Source of the DNA: Trichormus sp. NMC-1
GTDB lineage: Bacteria; Cyanobacteriota; Cyanobacteriia; Cyanobacteriales; Nostocaceae
Assembly (NCBI RefSeq): GCF_001858025.1
Contig: NZ_LZQD01000003.1
Coordinates: 420,268 to 484,267, forward strand
Reading direction: 5' to 3'
DNA length: 64,000 bases
Part shown: positions 8,819 to 17,685 of the stretch, piece after piece
Position numbering within the stretch: the stretch's first letter is position 1
Layout of the letters: every line of letters starts with the position of its first letter
Notes under the pieces: model-generated
Told to the model about the DNA's origin: nothing
The model's database searches: none
What the model saw: only the letters and a program-made list of their open reading frames with translations
Program-made: the position numbers and the translations under genes

Positions 8819-8880
8819 GAGAAAATCAAGAATAACTTAATTACGAATTACGAATTACGAATTACGAATTACGAATTATT
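8819..8880. repeat. 62-bp AATTACG-type element at the fraE 3' end
   Basis: GAGAAAATCAAGAATAACTT followed by tandem AATTACG units and AATTATT. An identical 62-bp copy lies at 52450-52511. Both sit exactly at the 3' end of a minus-strand gene; here the element ends on the first base of the fraE stop codon complement. Confidence 0.85.
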
Positions 8881-9665
8881 TAAAACTCTCGTCGTAAGAA
8901 GATTAAGATGGCAATTGCTAATAGCATGAAACTGTACATCAAGCCATAGCCGGCATTACCAATTAATGTCATTGTGTCAGGTATTGCTTGCAATCCATAG
9001 ACAGCATCATTTTTCAAATCTAAGCGAGATAAATCTGGGAGGATAAGATATAAACCTTGTGTAAAGCGTTCTACACCTGGGTTTTGACTCAGACGACCAA
9101 GTGCGACCAAATCTTGAGTAATATTCCCCATTAAATAGACAGCAAATGTTAAAGCTGTGGCTATGAGAGAACTGGTAAAAACTCCTAATGTGATAGCTAC
9201 TGCTGTAATTAAGGTTAACTGCAAAAACAAGAAAAATGCAGCAATCAGAATACTAGAAATTGGATAAGACATTTTACCAAATTGTAAAAATCCCAGATAA
9301 ATAGCTGTCATAGCGGCGATTATTACAGCTAGAACTGCGGATAAACCTAAGTATTTACTAGTGATAAATTCACTACGACTTATGGGTTTGGCAATTAACA
9401 TTAAAATAGTACGTTTTTCAATTTCTTTATTAACTAGTCCTGTACCTATAAAAACGACAACAATTAAACCAATTACGTTCATTGTTGCTAAACCAAAGTC
9501 TAAAAATATTTTGTCCTGGCTTGTAGCTGCAAATTCAAAAATTGCCCGATTAGCAACAGCGAGGATGAGTGCATAAAAACCAATGATGTACAGGATGCGA
9601 TCGCGGATCACTTCCTGAAACACATTTTTTGACATCACAAAGGTTCTAGTTATATTCATGGTCAT
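8880..9665 (-). CDS. fraE: FraE, ABC-2-type permease of the filament-integrity operon
   Basis: 261-aa protein with about six membrane helices, similar to ABC-2 transporter permeases. As third gene after fraC and fraD on the same strand it matches Anabaena FraE, needed for filament integrity and heterocyst maturation. A cytoplasmic amphipathic start (VFQEVIRDRILYI) precedes TM1. Two in-frame ATGs are possible, 9665 and 9659. The first lies within an ATTGGTC/ATTAGTC heptamer run (9661-9702), so 9659 may be the original start. Confidence 0.85.
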   Translation of the reverse strand: MTMNITRTFVMSKNVFQEVIRDRILYIIGFYALILAVANRAIFEFAATSQDKIFLDFGLATMNVIGLIVVVFIGTGLVNKEIEKRTILMLIAKPISRSEFITSKYLGLSAVLAVIIAAMTAIYLGFLQFGKMSYPISSILIAAFFLFLQLTLITAVAITLGVFTSSLIATALTFAVYLMGNITQDLVALGRLSQNPGVERFTQGLYLILPDLSRLDLKNDAVYGLQAIPDTMTLIGNAGYGLMYSFMLLAIAILIFLRREF

Positions 9666-9702
9666 TAGTCATTAGTCATTGGTCATTGGTCATTGGTCAT
9701 TT
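9661..9702. repeat. ATTAGTC/ATTGGTC heptamer run between fraD and fraE
   Basis: About six degenerate heptamers occupy most of the fraD-fraE gap and include the upstream candidate fraE start codon. Same family as the 50-copy array at 56984. Confidence 0.8.
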
Positions 9703-9731
9703 TCTCCCCATCACCCCATCTCCCTATTCCC

Positions 9732-10742
9732 CTACTGTTGTGGTGGTGGTGAGCCGAGGAAAAATTTGCTGGTGCGATCGCATTCAATTCCTGCAACTGC
9801 GTTTTTATTCTCTGGTTGCTTGACGGCTGCAATTGGTTGGATGCGACAGGATTTTTGGAGATAAAAACCGTTTTTATTTGCACTAGGGCCTGTCCAAATA
9901 CTGAGGATATCTAATCTATATCCCGAATTGACATTGACTACACGGGGTTCAATTCGCCATAGTTCTTGTTCTTCATATTTCACTAGGTTTTTGTCTATCA
10001 TTCTCTTACCCAAGTTTCCTACTTGCTGGTTTGCTTCTAATAGCCATCTTTCTACTTCTGACCAAGGTCGTGTCACTATTTGTTCTTCTATTAAAGGCTG
10101 AATTTTATTCAAAATCATCGCCCCATTTTGTGGCGTTTTGGCTTTTGGCTCTAGTTTAATGACAAAGGCGCTATTTTGAAAATTATCTACTAGTAAACTG
10201 GGATATTCCTTTAACCATTTATCGATGACAAAGTAAAACTGAATCCAGCAACTTATTAGCATTGACCAAGCAATCAAAATGATGATTTTTTGGCGTTCTT
10301 TTTGTTTAGGAAGAGTAGCTTTTGATTTTGTACCTGTGCCTACAAAAAATTCTGGTATTGCGGTAATGATTGCAGCAATTGTTGGCCAATAAACTATGGT
10401 TTTAGGTGTAACTAAATTCACATTATGTCTAAAAGCAAAGGCACTGACTAAGAAACTAGTTATCAATGCTCCCACTGGCATAAAAGTCCCAGGAACTCTT
10501 AAAGGGTCGTCGGTGGTATACCAGGCTGTACCAGCCATTAAGAAGACCCAACCTGAAAATGCAATTATATCTTTTATATAACCTATAGAAAAATATGACA
10601 TTGCCCAAGAAAAAACACTTAAATAGATTAGTGTTTGCCAAGAGTAAGCCTTGGGAGGCATTAAAAGCTTTTGAACTCCTGAGAATAAGTCTTGAACAAA
10701 TTTAAAGAGAACTGTTATTTCTTTGAAAATTGGTGAATTCAT
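9732..10742 (-). CDS. fraD: FraD, septal filament-integrity protein (DUF5357)
   Basis: 336 aa with about five N-terminal membrane segments (residues 30-185) and a soluble C-terminal half (about 190-336). FraD of Anabaena has this layout and sits at intercellular septa, where it is needed for septal junctions and cell-cell communication. Upstream is a three-TM protein and downstream an ABC-2-like permease, the fraC-fraD-fraE order. The fraC-fraD gap is about 50 bp. Confidence 0.86.
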   Translation of the reverse strand: MNSPIFKEITVLFKFVQDLFSGVQKLLMPPKAYSWQTLIYLSVFSWAMSYFSIGYIKDIIAFSGWVFLMAGTAWYTTDDPLRVPGTFMPVGALITSFLVSAFAFRHNVNLVTPKTIVYWPTIAAIITAIPEFFVGTGTKSKATLPKQKERQKIIILIAWSMLISCWIQFYFVIDKWLKEYPSLLVDNFQNSAFVIKLEPKAKTPQNGAMILNKIQPLIEEQIVTRPWSEVERWLLEANQQVGNLGKRMIDKNLVKYEEQELWRIEPRVVNVNSGYRLDILSIWTGPSANKNGFYLQKSCRIQPIAAVKQPENKNAVAGIECDRTSKFFLGSPPPQQ

Positions 10743-10792
10743 ATTTTTACCTCTATTTTCTTAAATCATCCAGATTTTTTGTAACTGTTTAA

Positions 10793-11344
10793 TTACTTCA
10801 ATCCTCCAGAGTAGCTGCGAATTAATAAAATTATCGTGATAGCAGTATAGCTAAGGGAGTTTGCTATTAAAGTAGTAGTAATTAAATTTGTGTTTCGTAA
10901 TTTTGCTTTGTTCATTAATTTTAATCTTTGGCGTTGAGAGATTAGTGTATTGTCTTCATTTTTAGTAAATTCTCCCAAAGAGATAATTAAGGTCTTTAAT
11001 AAGAAAAACTTAATTAAAAATGTACTAAAAAATATAATAAAACCAGAGAGTACTAGATAGCTGTGAGTACTGGGATTTTTGAAGTTATTAAAAAACACAT
11101 AGCTAATTAATTCTGACTTAATTGGTACGGGTAATATTGGCTCTACTAGAAAAAATATAGTCCAGCCAATGACACTGGAAAAAACATTCATGGCAATGGC
11201 ATAAAAGATGCTAGTTTTTTTGTCAAATTTTAGCCAGCGATGGAGAATGTAACCTTCTATGGGAATGGCAATTAGTAAGAACAAAGTTTCAAATAAAATC
11301 GCACCAATGGGTAAAATTCTGGGAAGTGATAATTCTTCAGTCAT
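10793..11344 (-). CDS. fraC: FraC, filament-integrity membrane protein
   Basis: 183 aa from the ATG at 11344, near the 179 aa of Anabaena FraC, with three to four hydrophobic segments ([44 protein letters not shown]). A 19-residue in-frame extension to 11401 is rejected since it is encoded by GGGATTTGGGATT repeat DNA. FraC, FraD and SepJ act together in filament integrity. First gene of the operon; its promoter should lie in 11345-11751. Confidence 0.84.
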   Translation of the reverse strand: MTEELSLPRILPIGAILFETLFLLIAIPIEGYILHRWLKFDKKTSIFYAIAMNVFSSVIGWTIFFLVEPILPVPIKSELISYVFFNNFKNPSTHSYLVLSGFIIFFSTFLIKFFLLKTLIISLGEFTKNEDNTLISQRQRLKLMNKAKLRNTNLITTTLIANSLSYTAITIILLIRSYSGGLK

Positions 11345-11751
11345 AACGTTCAATAAGTTCAATAAATTTGGGATTTGGGATTTGGGATTGAAGCCACCCA
11401 CGAAAGGATGAGAATTAAAGGATTAAGTCAGCAACCTAAATCTAAAATGTAGCATTTGTCAAGAGTCCGGGTTAAATTGTTTAAATTGTAGAGTATAACT
11501 GAGATGATACGGATAATGGTGGCAATTATCTCATCAAAGAAGGGAATAGGGAACAGACAACAGTTTTCTCTACACATTAGTACAAAAATATGTAAATTAA
11601 GCGACTAAGCACTTACGGAGAAGCCAGCTACAAAATTTCTGAAAAGTATTTGCAATAAGCTTTTTTAATTTTTAATTTTTAATTTTTAATTCCGCGCAGC
11701 GGTGCTAGTTTAGGTAAAATAGGAGACTGCGACGTTACAGCTTTTCCAGAA
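11345..11751. promoter_or_regulatory. Divergent intergenic region between fraC and the CobO-like gene
   Basis: About 400 bp that must contain both promoters. It holds short repeats (GGGATTTGGGATTTGGGATT near 11369, TTTTTAATTTTTAATTTT near 11668). I found no clear NtcA, LexA or DIF+ motif and no gene. Confidence 0.45.
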
Positions 11752-12888
11752 ATGACAAGAAATGGCATCGGTATTCGCACAGCACAAGTGCGTTCTGAAC
11801 GGCTCATTGGCCAAATTCACGTCTATGATGGTATTGGCAAAGGTAAGTCCCAAGCGGCTTTAGGGGTGGTTTTGCGCTCGATTGGTTTGGGAATAAATAC
11901 ACCGAGTGATTCTAATCGCGTTCTACTGCTGCGGTTTCTCAAGGGGCCAGAACGTGATTATGATGAGGATGGAGCGATCGCAGCTTTACAGCGCGGTTTT
12001 CCCCATTTGATTGATCAGGTTCGCACGGGGAGAGCCGAGTTTTTTGGACATGATGAGATTACCCCTTTTGACAGAGAGGAAGCTTTGCGGGGTTGGGATG
12101 TGGCTAAAGGTGCGATCGCATCAGGGTTATACTCGGTTGTGGTTTTAGATGAAATTAACCCGGTTTTGGATTTGGGTTTGCTTCCTGTCGATGAGGTAGT
12201 AAAAACTTTAAAATCTAAACCCCAGGAATTGGAAATTATTGCTACTGGACGAGCGACACCGCAACAGTTACTGGATATTGCGGATTTGCATTCGGAAATG
12301 AAACCTCACCACCACCCGACAGCAGCAGCACTGTTAATTGAAGGGATTGAAATTTATACAGGTGCGGGTAAGGGTAAATCTACTAGTGCTTTGGGGAAGG
12401 CTTTACAAGCAATTGGTAGGGGAATAAATCATCCTGGTTCTACTCGTGTATTAATTATGCAGTGGTTGAAGGGTGGTAGTGGTTATACTGAAGATGCAGC
12501 CATAGCCGCTTTACAGCAGTCTTATCCTGAAGTGGTGGATCATTTACGCTGTGGTAGAGATGCGATTGTTTGGCGCAATTCTCGGCAAGAATTAGACTAT
12601 ATAGAAGCAGAAAGAGGTTGGGAAATTGCCAAAACTGCGATCGCATCTGGAATCTATAAAACCATCATTCTCGATGAACTCAACCCCACTGTTGATTTAG
12701 AATTACTTCCTGTTGATCCGATTGTTCAAGCTTTATTGCGTAAACCCCGCGATACAGAAGTTATTATTACTGGTCGCTGTCAAAATCAACCTGCATATTT
12801 TGATTTAGCCAGTATTCATTCTGAGGTTTATTGTCATAAACACTACGCTAATCAAGGGGTAGAACTGAAGCGCGGAGTTGATTTTTAG
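11752..12888 (+). CDS. Tandem-domain CobA/CobO/BtuR-like P-loop protein
   Basis: 378 aa made of two homologous halves, each like an ATP:corrinoid adenosyltransferase (CobA/CobO). Half 1 has the P-loop VYDGIGKGKSQAALG and VVVLDEINPVLDLGLL; half 2 has IYTGAGKGKSTSALG and TIILDELNPTVDLELL. Classical CobA is a single domain of about 200 aa acting as a dimer, so this looks like a fused dimer. The halves have clearly diverged, so a role other than cobalamin adenosylation is possible. Confidence 0.85.
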   Translation: MTRNGIGIRTAQVRSERLIGQIHVYDGIGKGKSQAALGVVLRSIGLGINTPSDSNRVLLLRFLKGPERDYDEDGAIAALQRGFPHLIDQVRTGRAEFFGHDEITPFDREEALRGWDVAKGAIASGLYSVVVLDEINPVLDLGLLPVDEVVKTLKSKPQELEIIATGRATPQQLLDIADLHSEMKPHHHPTAAALLIEGIEIYTGAGKGKSTSALGKALQAIGRGINHPGSTRVLIMQWLKGGSGYTEDAAIAALQQSYPEVVDHLRCGRDAIVWRNSRQELDYIEAERGWEIAKTAIASGIYKTIILDELNPTVDLELLPVDPIVQALLRKPRDTEVIITGRCQNQPAYFDLASIHSEVYCHKHYANQGVELKRGVDF

Positions 12889-12895
12889 AACCATA

Positions 12896-12959
12896 AGATC
12901 CCCGACTTCTTTTGTATCCTGTAAATAAATTATCAATTGATGTTAGAAGTCGGGGATCT
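12896..12959. repeat. Inverted-repeat element AGATCCCCGACTTCT
   Basis: 15-bp perfect inverted repeats at 12896-12910 and 12945-12959 flank a 34-bp AT-rich loop, just after the CobO-like stop. The same arm sequence forms a tight hairpin between dndD and dndE (40288-40320). A dispersed hairpin; it may end transcription here. Confidence 0.85.
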
Positions 12960-13027
12960 GGTTTTTAAACAAGGACATTTTGGCAACAAAAGTCTTGATT
13001 TTTTACATCAAATGTGTATGGCGTAAC

Positions 13028-13174
13028 TTAACGCATAATATTTTTATTTGGGTTGAGAAAAGCCAACCCTAAAATCTCTGTGTAAGCTGCAATATCCTGC
13101 TTAGTCTCCCTATCTGCAATTTTAGCAACATTATTAGCAATTTGGGATAATAAACCTTGAGGTGAATTAGGGTT
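13028..13174 (-). pseudogene. C-terminal remnant, probably an Rpn/PDDEXK-family nuclease
   Basis: The minus strand reads NPNSPQGLLSQIANNVAKIA and then a helical tail ending NKNIMR and a stop, with no start or upstream body. It resembles the C-terminal part of cyanobacterial Rpn-type (recombination-promoting nuclease/putative transposase) proteins. Recognition is by eye on a short stretch. Confidence 0.45.
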
Positions 13175-13205
13175 ATAAAGTTAAATTGTCTGAATTAGAA
13201 ATTGG

Positions 13206-13281
13206 GTAGGTTGGGTTGACATTAGGAAACCCAACATTTTTAAACATTTGTTGGGTTGCGCTGTCGCTTAACCCAACCTAC
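13206..13281. repeat. 76-bp element with GTAGGTTGGGTT inverted ends
   Basis: GTAGGTTGGGTT at 13206-13217 and its complement at 13270-13281 enclose two internal CCCAACA/TGTTGGG arms. A half copy lies at 31951-31982. This is a common dispersed hairpin element; it may act as a terminator for the downstream minus-strand R-M gene. Confidence 0.8.
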
Positions 13282-13326
13282 GAAAACTAATTAATATCAG
13301 AAATTGGAGATATGGATAAAGCGATA

Positions 13327-16300
13327 TTATCTAGAACTTTCTATAATTTGAATTTTCTCTGTTTTTAAATCATAAAGTTGATAAACCATTTGGTCAATTT
13401 CTGCTTCTAATGCGGTTGTATCTGCATTAGGATCGGACTTTTTAGCAGTGAGGATTTGATCAACTATTTCAATAAAAGGAATTTGTTCTTTTAGAGAAAT
13501 TGGATAAAATGGTAAAAGTCCTAAATGAAAAGCTTTAACTTGTGCCAATGCTTCTCCTTTTTCTGGATTAATGCTAGTATACACAAAATCAATTAGTTTT
13601 GAGTTTAATATACCGAGTATATATTTAAGGTTAAATTTTTCATCTTTTTTGAGAATAATATGAGTATTATCTCGCATGATAAATCCAGACTCAATCAAAG
13701 TTCCAATAATCTGATCGCTAGTTTGTCTAAAAATCAGTTTTTCTTTTGCTTTAAATATGGATTCTTCTCTAGGTGCTGCAAGCCATTTACCATAACTAAT
13801 CCAAAAATTGCCATTCCATAAAATTACATATTTATTAAAATAACGTCCACCAATTAAAGGTTGAAAAGTATCGTTTAATTTAGTTTCAGAAGTATAAGGT
13901 TTTTCATCTAATATTTTTCTTGTTTGCGGTGGATAACCTTTACCAACTTCATAAGGTTTTACACCATTTTTAATATCAAAATAATCTTTAACTAACAAAG
14001 ATTTGGAATAAATGACATTTAACAATAAAAGTTGTTCCTCGGTAAGCAAAAAATTAAAGAAATCTTGTTTGGAAAGAGTATTTTTTGATAAAATATTAAT
14101 AATTTCAATTGTTTCACTATTTCTCAAGTTGATTTTGATATCATATTCTGATATTTGACTATTTTGCATCAAGATAATATCACAATCTACTGTTGCTTCA
14201 TCAAATACTTTAGTTTGAAATTGATCTATACATAGCAGACGGAATTCTCTAATTAAGTTCTGTCTAAACTCCTGTGCTGCATCAATTAATTTCCAAGTAT
14301 TAGGTATTATATAACATAGATATCCATGTGGTTTTAAAATATCTTTTAATGCTAATAAACAAAATATAAAATAGCTATCTTTTAATAAATTGTTTATACC
14401 TAGTTTTTCATATCTATTCCGTAGTAGAGCTAATTCTGATTTTGAAGGTAATATACCATAAGGAGGATTACCAATAACAGCATCAAAACCGACAAAAACA
14501 CCATCATCATTTAACACTTCAGGAAACTCAAAACGCCATTCAAGAGCATTTTCATAAATCTTACCACTTTCTATATCCTCAATCTCAACCCGTAACTTAT
14601 CAATCTCATTATTTAACTTAGCAATCTTTTTCTCCCGTGCTTTTTTCTCAGCTTTAGTTTCCTCAAATAAAAAAGTTTGATTCTCTAAATTATACACTTC
14701 ACCTTCTAACTTTCTTAACTTAGTCTTATTAGGATCAATTCCCTGTAAAGTAGTTTTAAAATTACCTTTAATCTCCCTAATTAACCTTTCCATTTCCCGC
14801 TTTTGCTCCTTATTTTCAGCATTGCGGTAAGTTTGGACAGCATTTCTATAACTTTCAATACTGCATTTATTTTTATTTAAAGCAGTTCGCAAATTAGCAT
14901 CTAACGAAAACTGACTAATTAAAGAATTACCACATTTAATATTAATATCAATATTGGGTAAAGTCTCCAATTCTCTCTCTTCTTTATTCCCTGCTCCTCG
15001 TAGGAGTAGGGTTAGGGGTGAGGTTTTATAATAAGCATTTTTTAAAAGTTCAATCCACAAACGTAATCGACATATTTTTACAGAATTGGGGTTAATATCC
15101 ACACCAAATAAACAATTTTCAATAATCGTTTGTTTTTCATGAAATAGAGTTTCTTGTACTCGTTGACTTTCCTGATTTTTAGGATTATATTCAAATAATA
15201 AACCATCCTCATCAGTAACAACTAATTCATCATTTGCAACTTCAATATTATATTCTTTTAATCTTTTACCTTGTCTATCAAGTAAAATTCTCAACTCACT
15301 TTTGATAGCAATAATTTCATTCAGCGCAGAAACTAAAAAATGTCCTGAACCCACAGCAGGATCACATATTTTTAAACTATTAATAATATTATTAGCTACT
15401 TGTTTATCTTCAATTTTTTCATATAAATCATCAATAGTTTCACAACTCCAATTTTTAACTTCATTAAACTTTTGTACAACTGCTCTCCTAATGGTTTCCC
15501 GACACATATACATAGTAATAAAACCGGGAGTAAAGAAAGAACCATCTTTATAACCATTAATTTTCTCAAAAATTAAACCTAGAACAGACGCATTAATTAA
15601 TCTTTTATTCTCTTCTTGAATTTCTTCACCACTTTCACTACTAAAATCATAAGCATTGAGAAATTCAAATAGATATTCTAAAGCATTAATTTCACTGGTG
15701 CGTTTTTTTCCGTTGTTGTCTTTTAAGATAGTCGCAGGGAAAATCTCAAGCTGCTCATTTCTCAAATTGCTAATAAAAATAGTTGCTTGTTCCATTTCTG
15801 TAGGTTCAAATAGAGAACTATTCAAATAAGGAACATGAGAAAATATTTTTTGTAAATTTTGGTTTCTTTCCTGTGATTTCCGAGCTAAGACACTGAAAAA
15901 TAGACTATTGAGATCATCGTAATTTTTTACTTTCTCTAAATTCAAAAATCCTAAAGATTGATTATTTTTATGATATTTAATTAATTGAGCTTCTAATAAT
16001 TTTAAAAATAGGATTCTATTTATCCAGGTAATTGCTAATTCTAAACTCAGATTAAAAAGTTGTTCTTGATAAGTTTCTCCAAATTGTTCCGGTTTTTCTA
16101 AACGAGAAATTTTATCTAAACTATCAACTTGGGAAATAGCATTCTCTATCAATGAACCTACATTTCTCTCATTTTCTTTTTGACGTTGAATGAGTTTTTT
16201 ACTACCTTCTTTAGTTTCTGTTAAACCAATAATATGTAATAGTTCGCTGTAAAATCCTTTATCAAGGGTATTAATATCATTTGCAAAAGGTAATTTTAAT

Positions 16301-17004
16301 AAATGTTCTGGAGAAAGAAGCTTAAACAGAACAATTAATTTATAATCATCTGCATTTATACCCAGTGTTAAATATTGCTGATATTCTCGAATATCAAAAT
16401 GTGTAAAAGTTATTTTATCTTCAATTTCTGCAATAGCAGGTTGAGCAATTTCTCTATAGAAAAACTCGGTTTTTTTGCTACTTAATCTCTCCTCTTCAAA
16501 ATCATTAAATTGTTTAACAAAAGATTTATTACCAATAAATAAGGTTTCAAAACTCTGAGCATCAAAAATAAACCATTCATAAATATTAGTAGCTATTAAA
16601 TATTTAAGTTCTAAATTTTTCTCTATCAGACGTTCTCTCAGAAAATATAAAACCAATTCCTGAAATGCTTTAGTATTCAAATTGTCAACTTTTAGCATTT
16701 CGCTTTTGTTGCTTGGCTTTTTAACTTCTAAAATTACACCTACACTGCTTTTAGCATCTTTACCATTATGAATAACTAAATCATTACGTCCTTTAGTATT
16801 AATAAAATGATTTTTACTATAATAAGTAGTTTTCAAGAAATCGCTAATCAGATTTTTATGAAATTCCTCTGATTCAGATTCATTGATTTTCTCAATTAGA
16901 TTCAGCAGATGATTTTTAAAAGTGTCAATATCATTTCTTGTAGGGTTAATTTTTAAGAAAGCTTTATTTAATGCTTGTCTAGGTTGTATTTTTAGTAAAT
17001 TCAT
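13327..17004 (-). CDS. Single-chain restriction-modification enzyme (type IIG-like, Eco57I-type N6-adenine methylase)
   Basis: 1225 aa combining nuclease and methyltransferase. Residues 70-96 hold a probable PD-(D/E)XK site (RNDLVIHNG with Asp75; ILEVKK with Glu93/Lys95). Residues about 560-960 form the adenine methyltransferase: SAM motif CDPAVGSGHFLVSALNEI and catalytic NPPYG. The C-terminal 200 aa (GKWLAAPRE; LKYILGILNSKLIDF) resemble a TaqI/Eco57I target-recognition domain. A coiled-coil insert rich in K/E lies near 740-830. Residues near 670 (TLLLRGAGNKEERE) are encoded by an in-frame dispersed intergenic repeat (14980-15030). No separate S or R subunit gene is nearby. Recognition site unknown. 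Confidence 0.87.
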   Translation of the reverse strand: MNLLKIQPRQALNKAFLKINPTRNDIDTFKNHLLNLIEKINESESEEFHKNLISDFLKTTYYSKNHFINTKGRNDLVIHNGKDAKSSVGVILEVKKPSNKSEMLKVDNLNTKAFQELVLYFLRERLIEKNLELKYLIATNIYEWFIFDAQSFETLFIGNKSFVKQFNDFEEERLSSKKTEFFYREIAQPAIAEIEDKITFTHFDIREYQQYLTLGINADDYKLIVLFKLLSPEHLLKLPFANDINTLDKGFYSELLHIIGLTETKEGSKKLIQRQKENERNVGSLIENAISQVDSLDKISRLEKPEQFGETYQEQLFNLSLELAITWINRILFLKLLEAQLIKYHKNNQSLGFLNLEKVKNYDDLNSLFFSVLARKSQERNQNLQKIFSHVPYLNSSLFEPTEMEQATIFISNLRNEQLEIFPATILKDNNGKKRTSEINALEYLFEFLNAYDFSSESGEEIQEENKRLINASVLGLIFEKINGYKDGSFFTPGFITMYMCRETIRRAVVQKFNEVKNWSCETIDDLYEKIEDKQVANNIINSLKICDPAVGSGHFLVSALNEIIAIKSELRILLDRQGKRLKEYNIEVANDELVVTDEDGLLFEYNPKNQESQRVQETLFHEKQTIIENCLFGVDINPNSVKICRLRLWIELLKNAYYKTSPLTLLLRGAGNKEERELETLPNIDINIKCGNSLISQFSLDANLRTALNKNKCSIESYRNAVQTYRNAENKEQKREMERLIREIKGNFKTTLQGIDPNKTKLRKLEGEVYNLENQTFLFEETKAEKKAREKKIAKLNNEIDKLRVEIEDIESGKIYENALEWRFEFPEVLNDDGVFVGFDAVIGNPPYGILPSKSELALLRNRYEKLGINNLLKDSYFIFCLLALKDILKPHGYLCYIIPNTWKLIDAAQEFRQNLIREFRLLCIDQFQTKVFDEATVDCDIILMQNSQISEYDIKINLRNSETIEIINILSKNTLSKQDFFNFLLTEEQLLLLNVIYSKSLLVKDYFDIKNGVKPYEVGKGYPPQTRKILDEKPYTSETKLNDTFQPLIGGRYFNKYVILWNGNFWISYGKWLAAPREESIFKAKEKLIFRQTSDQIIGTLIESGFIMRDNTHIILKKDEKFNLKYILGILNSKLIDFVYTSINPEKGEALAQVKAFHLGLLPFYPISLKEQIPFIEIVDQILTAKKSDPNADTTALEAEIDQMVYQLYDLKTEKIQIIESSR

Positions 17005-17109
17005 TTTTTCACACCTTGATATTTATTATGGGTAGTTTTTTAAGTCATTTATAATATATCTAATATAGTAGTATAGTAGTTTATTCGCGTGTTCGTAAAA
17101 AGGATCAAT

Positions 17110-17214
17110 ATGGATAACAATACTTTAGATTTAATCACAGGAGGATTAGCGATCGCTATTTTGGTAGGTGGGATGTTGATGATGTTCACTACCATCTTCA
17201 GCACCAAGAAATAA
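17110..17214 (+). CDS. 34-aa single-membrane-span peptide
   Basis: ATG at 17110 preceded by AAAAAGGA. It reads MDNNTLDLITGGLAIAILVG and continues with a hydrophobic stretch ending FTTIFSTKK. It looks like one transmembrane helix with a short polar N-terminus and a basic C-terminus, a layout shared with small photosystem or cytochrome b6f subunits and type I toxins; I recognise no specific family. It contains a HIP1 octamer and is followed by a hairpin at 17227-17245. Isolated between a restriction enzyme and a toxin-antitoxin pair. Confidence 0.55.
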   Translation: MDNNTLDLITGGLAIAILVGGMLMMFTTIFSTKK

Positions 17215-17226
17215 TTTAATCATTTT

Positions 17227-17245
17227 CACCCAGTTCTTCTGGGTG
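17227..17245 (+). terminator. Hairpin downstream of the 34-aa ORF
   Basis: CACCCAG-TTCTT-CTGGGTG, a 7-bp perfect stem starting 13 bp after the stop codon. No U-run follows, so terminator activity is uncertain. Confidence 0.45.
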
Positions 17246-17313
17246 ATCCATCACCAAAATTCAATTTAAAGCATTGTAGGAATGATTTTTGGCGCTTCTT
17301 TATTACTGAAACG

Positions 17314-17685
17314 TTAAATAAAAAAGTCTCTTCTATCTAGAGTAAAAATAGTGTCAATGTTTTTTTGCTCTGCTACATACATAAGACTGGCATCAGCAAT
17401 CTGAGAATTTATATCTTCGTATTTTGTAAGAAAATTTTCTAGCCAAGGTAGTGATTCAGAAGGTAACTCTTCTAGCGCAAATAATCCTCCAGAGAATGCA
17501 TGAAATAATCCTTGGAGAGCTTTTTTATTCTTCCGCAGAAGATACTGAGATTCAGTTATCACAGGCCATGTAGTAAGAAGAGGTGGGGAGAGTTTTTTAA
17601 GCGTTTCAACACAGATTTTATGATGGTTATCGGCTGAAGAAAGAATGGCAACAATAGGACCTGTATCAATGAGAATGCCGCTCAT
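17314..17685 (-). CDS. PIN-domain toxin (VapC-like ribonuclease)
   Basis: 123 aa. The conserved acidic residues of a PIN nuclease are visible: Asp7 (LIDTGP), Glu near 45 (ITESQYLL), Asp in QIADASLM and Asp in FTLDRRDF. Such toxins cut tRNA, rRNA or mRNA when free of antitoxin. Its start overlaps the stop of the RHH gene by 4 bp (ATGA), the usual antitoxin-toxin coupling. Confidence 0.9.
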   Translation of the reverse strand: MSGILIDTGPIVAILSSADNHHKICVETLKKLSPPLLTTWPVITESQYLLRKNKKALQGLFHAFSGGLFALEELPSESLPWLENFLTKYEDINSQIADASLMYVAEQKNIDTIFTLDRRDFFI

